From the NCBI GenBank assembly GCA_030154385.1, contig JASKJZ010000127.1, forward strand, positions 1 through 7,104: a DNA stretch of 7,104 bases, given 5' to 3'. The position numbers and the translations under genes are program-made. Every line of letters begins with the position of its first letter. The stretch's first letter is position 1. The notes under the pieces are model-generated. The model searched no databases. It was not told the DNA's origin and saw only the letters and a list, made by a program, of their open reading frames with translations. Origin of the DNA: Clostridiales bacterium (GTDB lineage Bacteria; Bacillota_A; Clostridia; Lachnospirales; Lachnospiraceae). Below, piece after piece: positions 7,060 to 7,104 of this stretch.

Positions 7060-7104
7060 ATGGATACAATTCATCCATCGAATGCATTCAACGTCTATCA
7101 GGAT
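7060..7104 (+). CDS. spoIVA: Probable stage IV sporulation protein A, first 15 codons only
   Basis: The frame MDTIHPSNAFNVYQD runs to the window edge with no stop. FNVYQD resembles the start of clostridial SpoIVA (FNVYKDI..RTGG), and SpoIVA commonly follows plsY-gpsA in Lachnospiraceae. In Bacillus, SpoIVA is a mother-cell ATPase that polymerises on the forespore as the base of the spore coat. Its Walker A motif would lie just beyond this window, so no catalytic residue can be checked. AAGGGGG (7045-7051) lies 8 bases before the ATG. An in-frame ATG at 7042 has no Shine-Dalgarno and is less likely. The identification rests on six residues plus context. Confidence 0.68.
   Translation, partial: MDTIHPSNAFNVYQD

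Noticed and set aside
1..7104. A mobile element, CRISPR array, toxin-antitoxin or defence system
   Set aside because: All frames are accounted for by housekeeping or sporulation genes. No direct-repeat arrays, transposase or integrase motifs, or attachment-site repeats were seen.

Overview
The window reads as a chromosomal segment of an endospore-forming, low-GC Firmicute. The most likely group is the Clostridia, probably Lachnospiraceae. This rests on the conserved gene order (PDZ/radical-SAM DUF512 protein, der, plsY, gpsA, then a spoIVA-like start) and on the protein sequences. The genus cannot be fixed by eye. All genes are on the + strand and packed closely. I see no tRNA, rRNA, CRISPR, insertion sequence or phage gene, and no gene-free stretch longer than 75 bases.

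Layout: (1) positions 2-766 hold the 3' part of pgeF (YfiH/YlmD family), whose true start lies before the window. (2) Positions 833-1912 encode a secreted lipoprotein built like trigger factor without its ribosome-binding domain. It has its own weak promoter candidate and ends at a strong intrinsic terminator (1926-1960). (3) Positions 1987-6274 are a tight four-gene cluster: DUF512 protein, der, plsY, gpsA. Junctions are a 4-base overlap, a 1-base gap and an 8-base overlap, which points to one translationally coupled mRNA. (4) Positions 6313-6999 encode a six-helix DUF308/HdeD-like membrane protein with an acidic tail. (5) From 7060 to the window end are the first 15 codons of what is probably spoIVA.

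How the genes fit together: GpsA makes sn-glycerol-3-phosphate and PlsY acylates it, so the pair supplies the first committed step of phospholipid synthesis. Der serves 50S ribosome assembly. The DUF512 protein has no settled role. PgeF and the lipoprotein concern envelope quality control and folding outside the membrane. SpoIVA starts the spore coat in the mother cell.

The most interesting site is the junction before spoIVA. A hairpin (7007-7052) holds the spoIVA Shine-Dalgarno sequence in its 3' arm and is followed by six T's. A good sigma-E-like promoter (6994-7022) overlaps its 5' arm and would start transcription inside the loop. Read-through RNA from the housekeeping operon would carry the whole hairpin and be terminated or blocked for translation. 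A sporulation transcript would lack the 5' arm and be free. This is an inference from sequence, with explicit tests given below.
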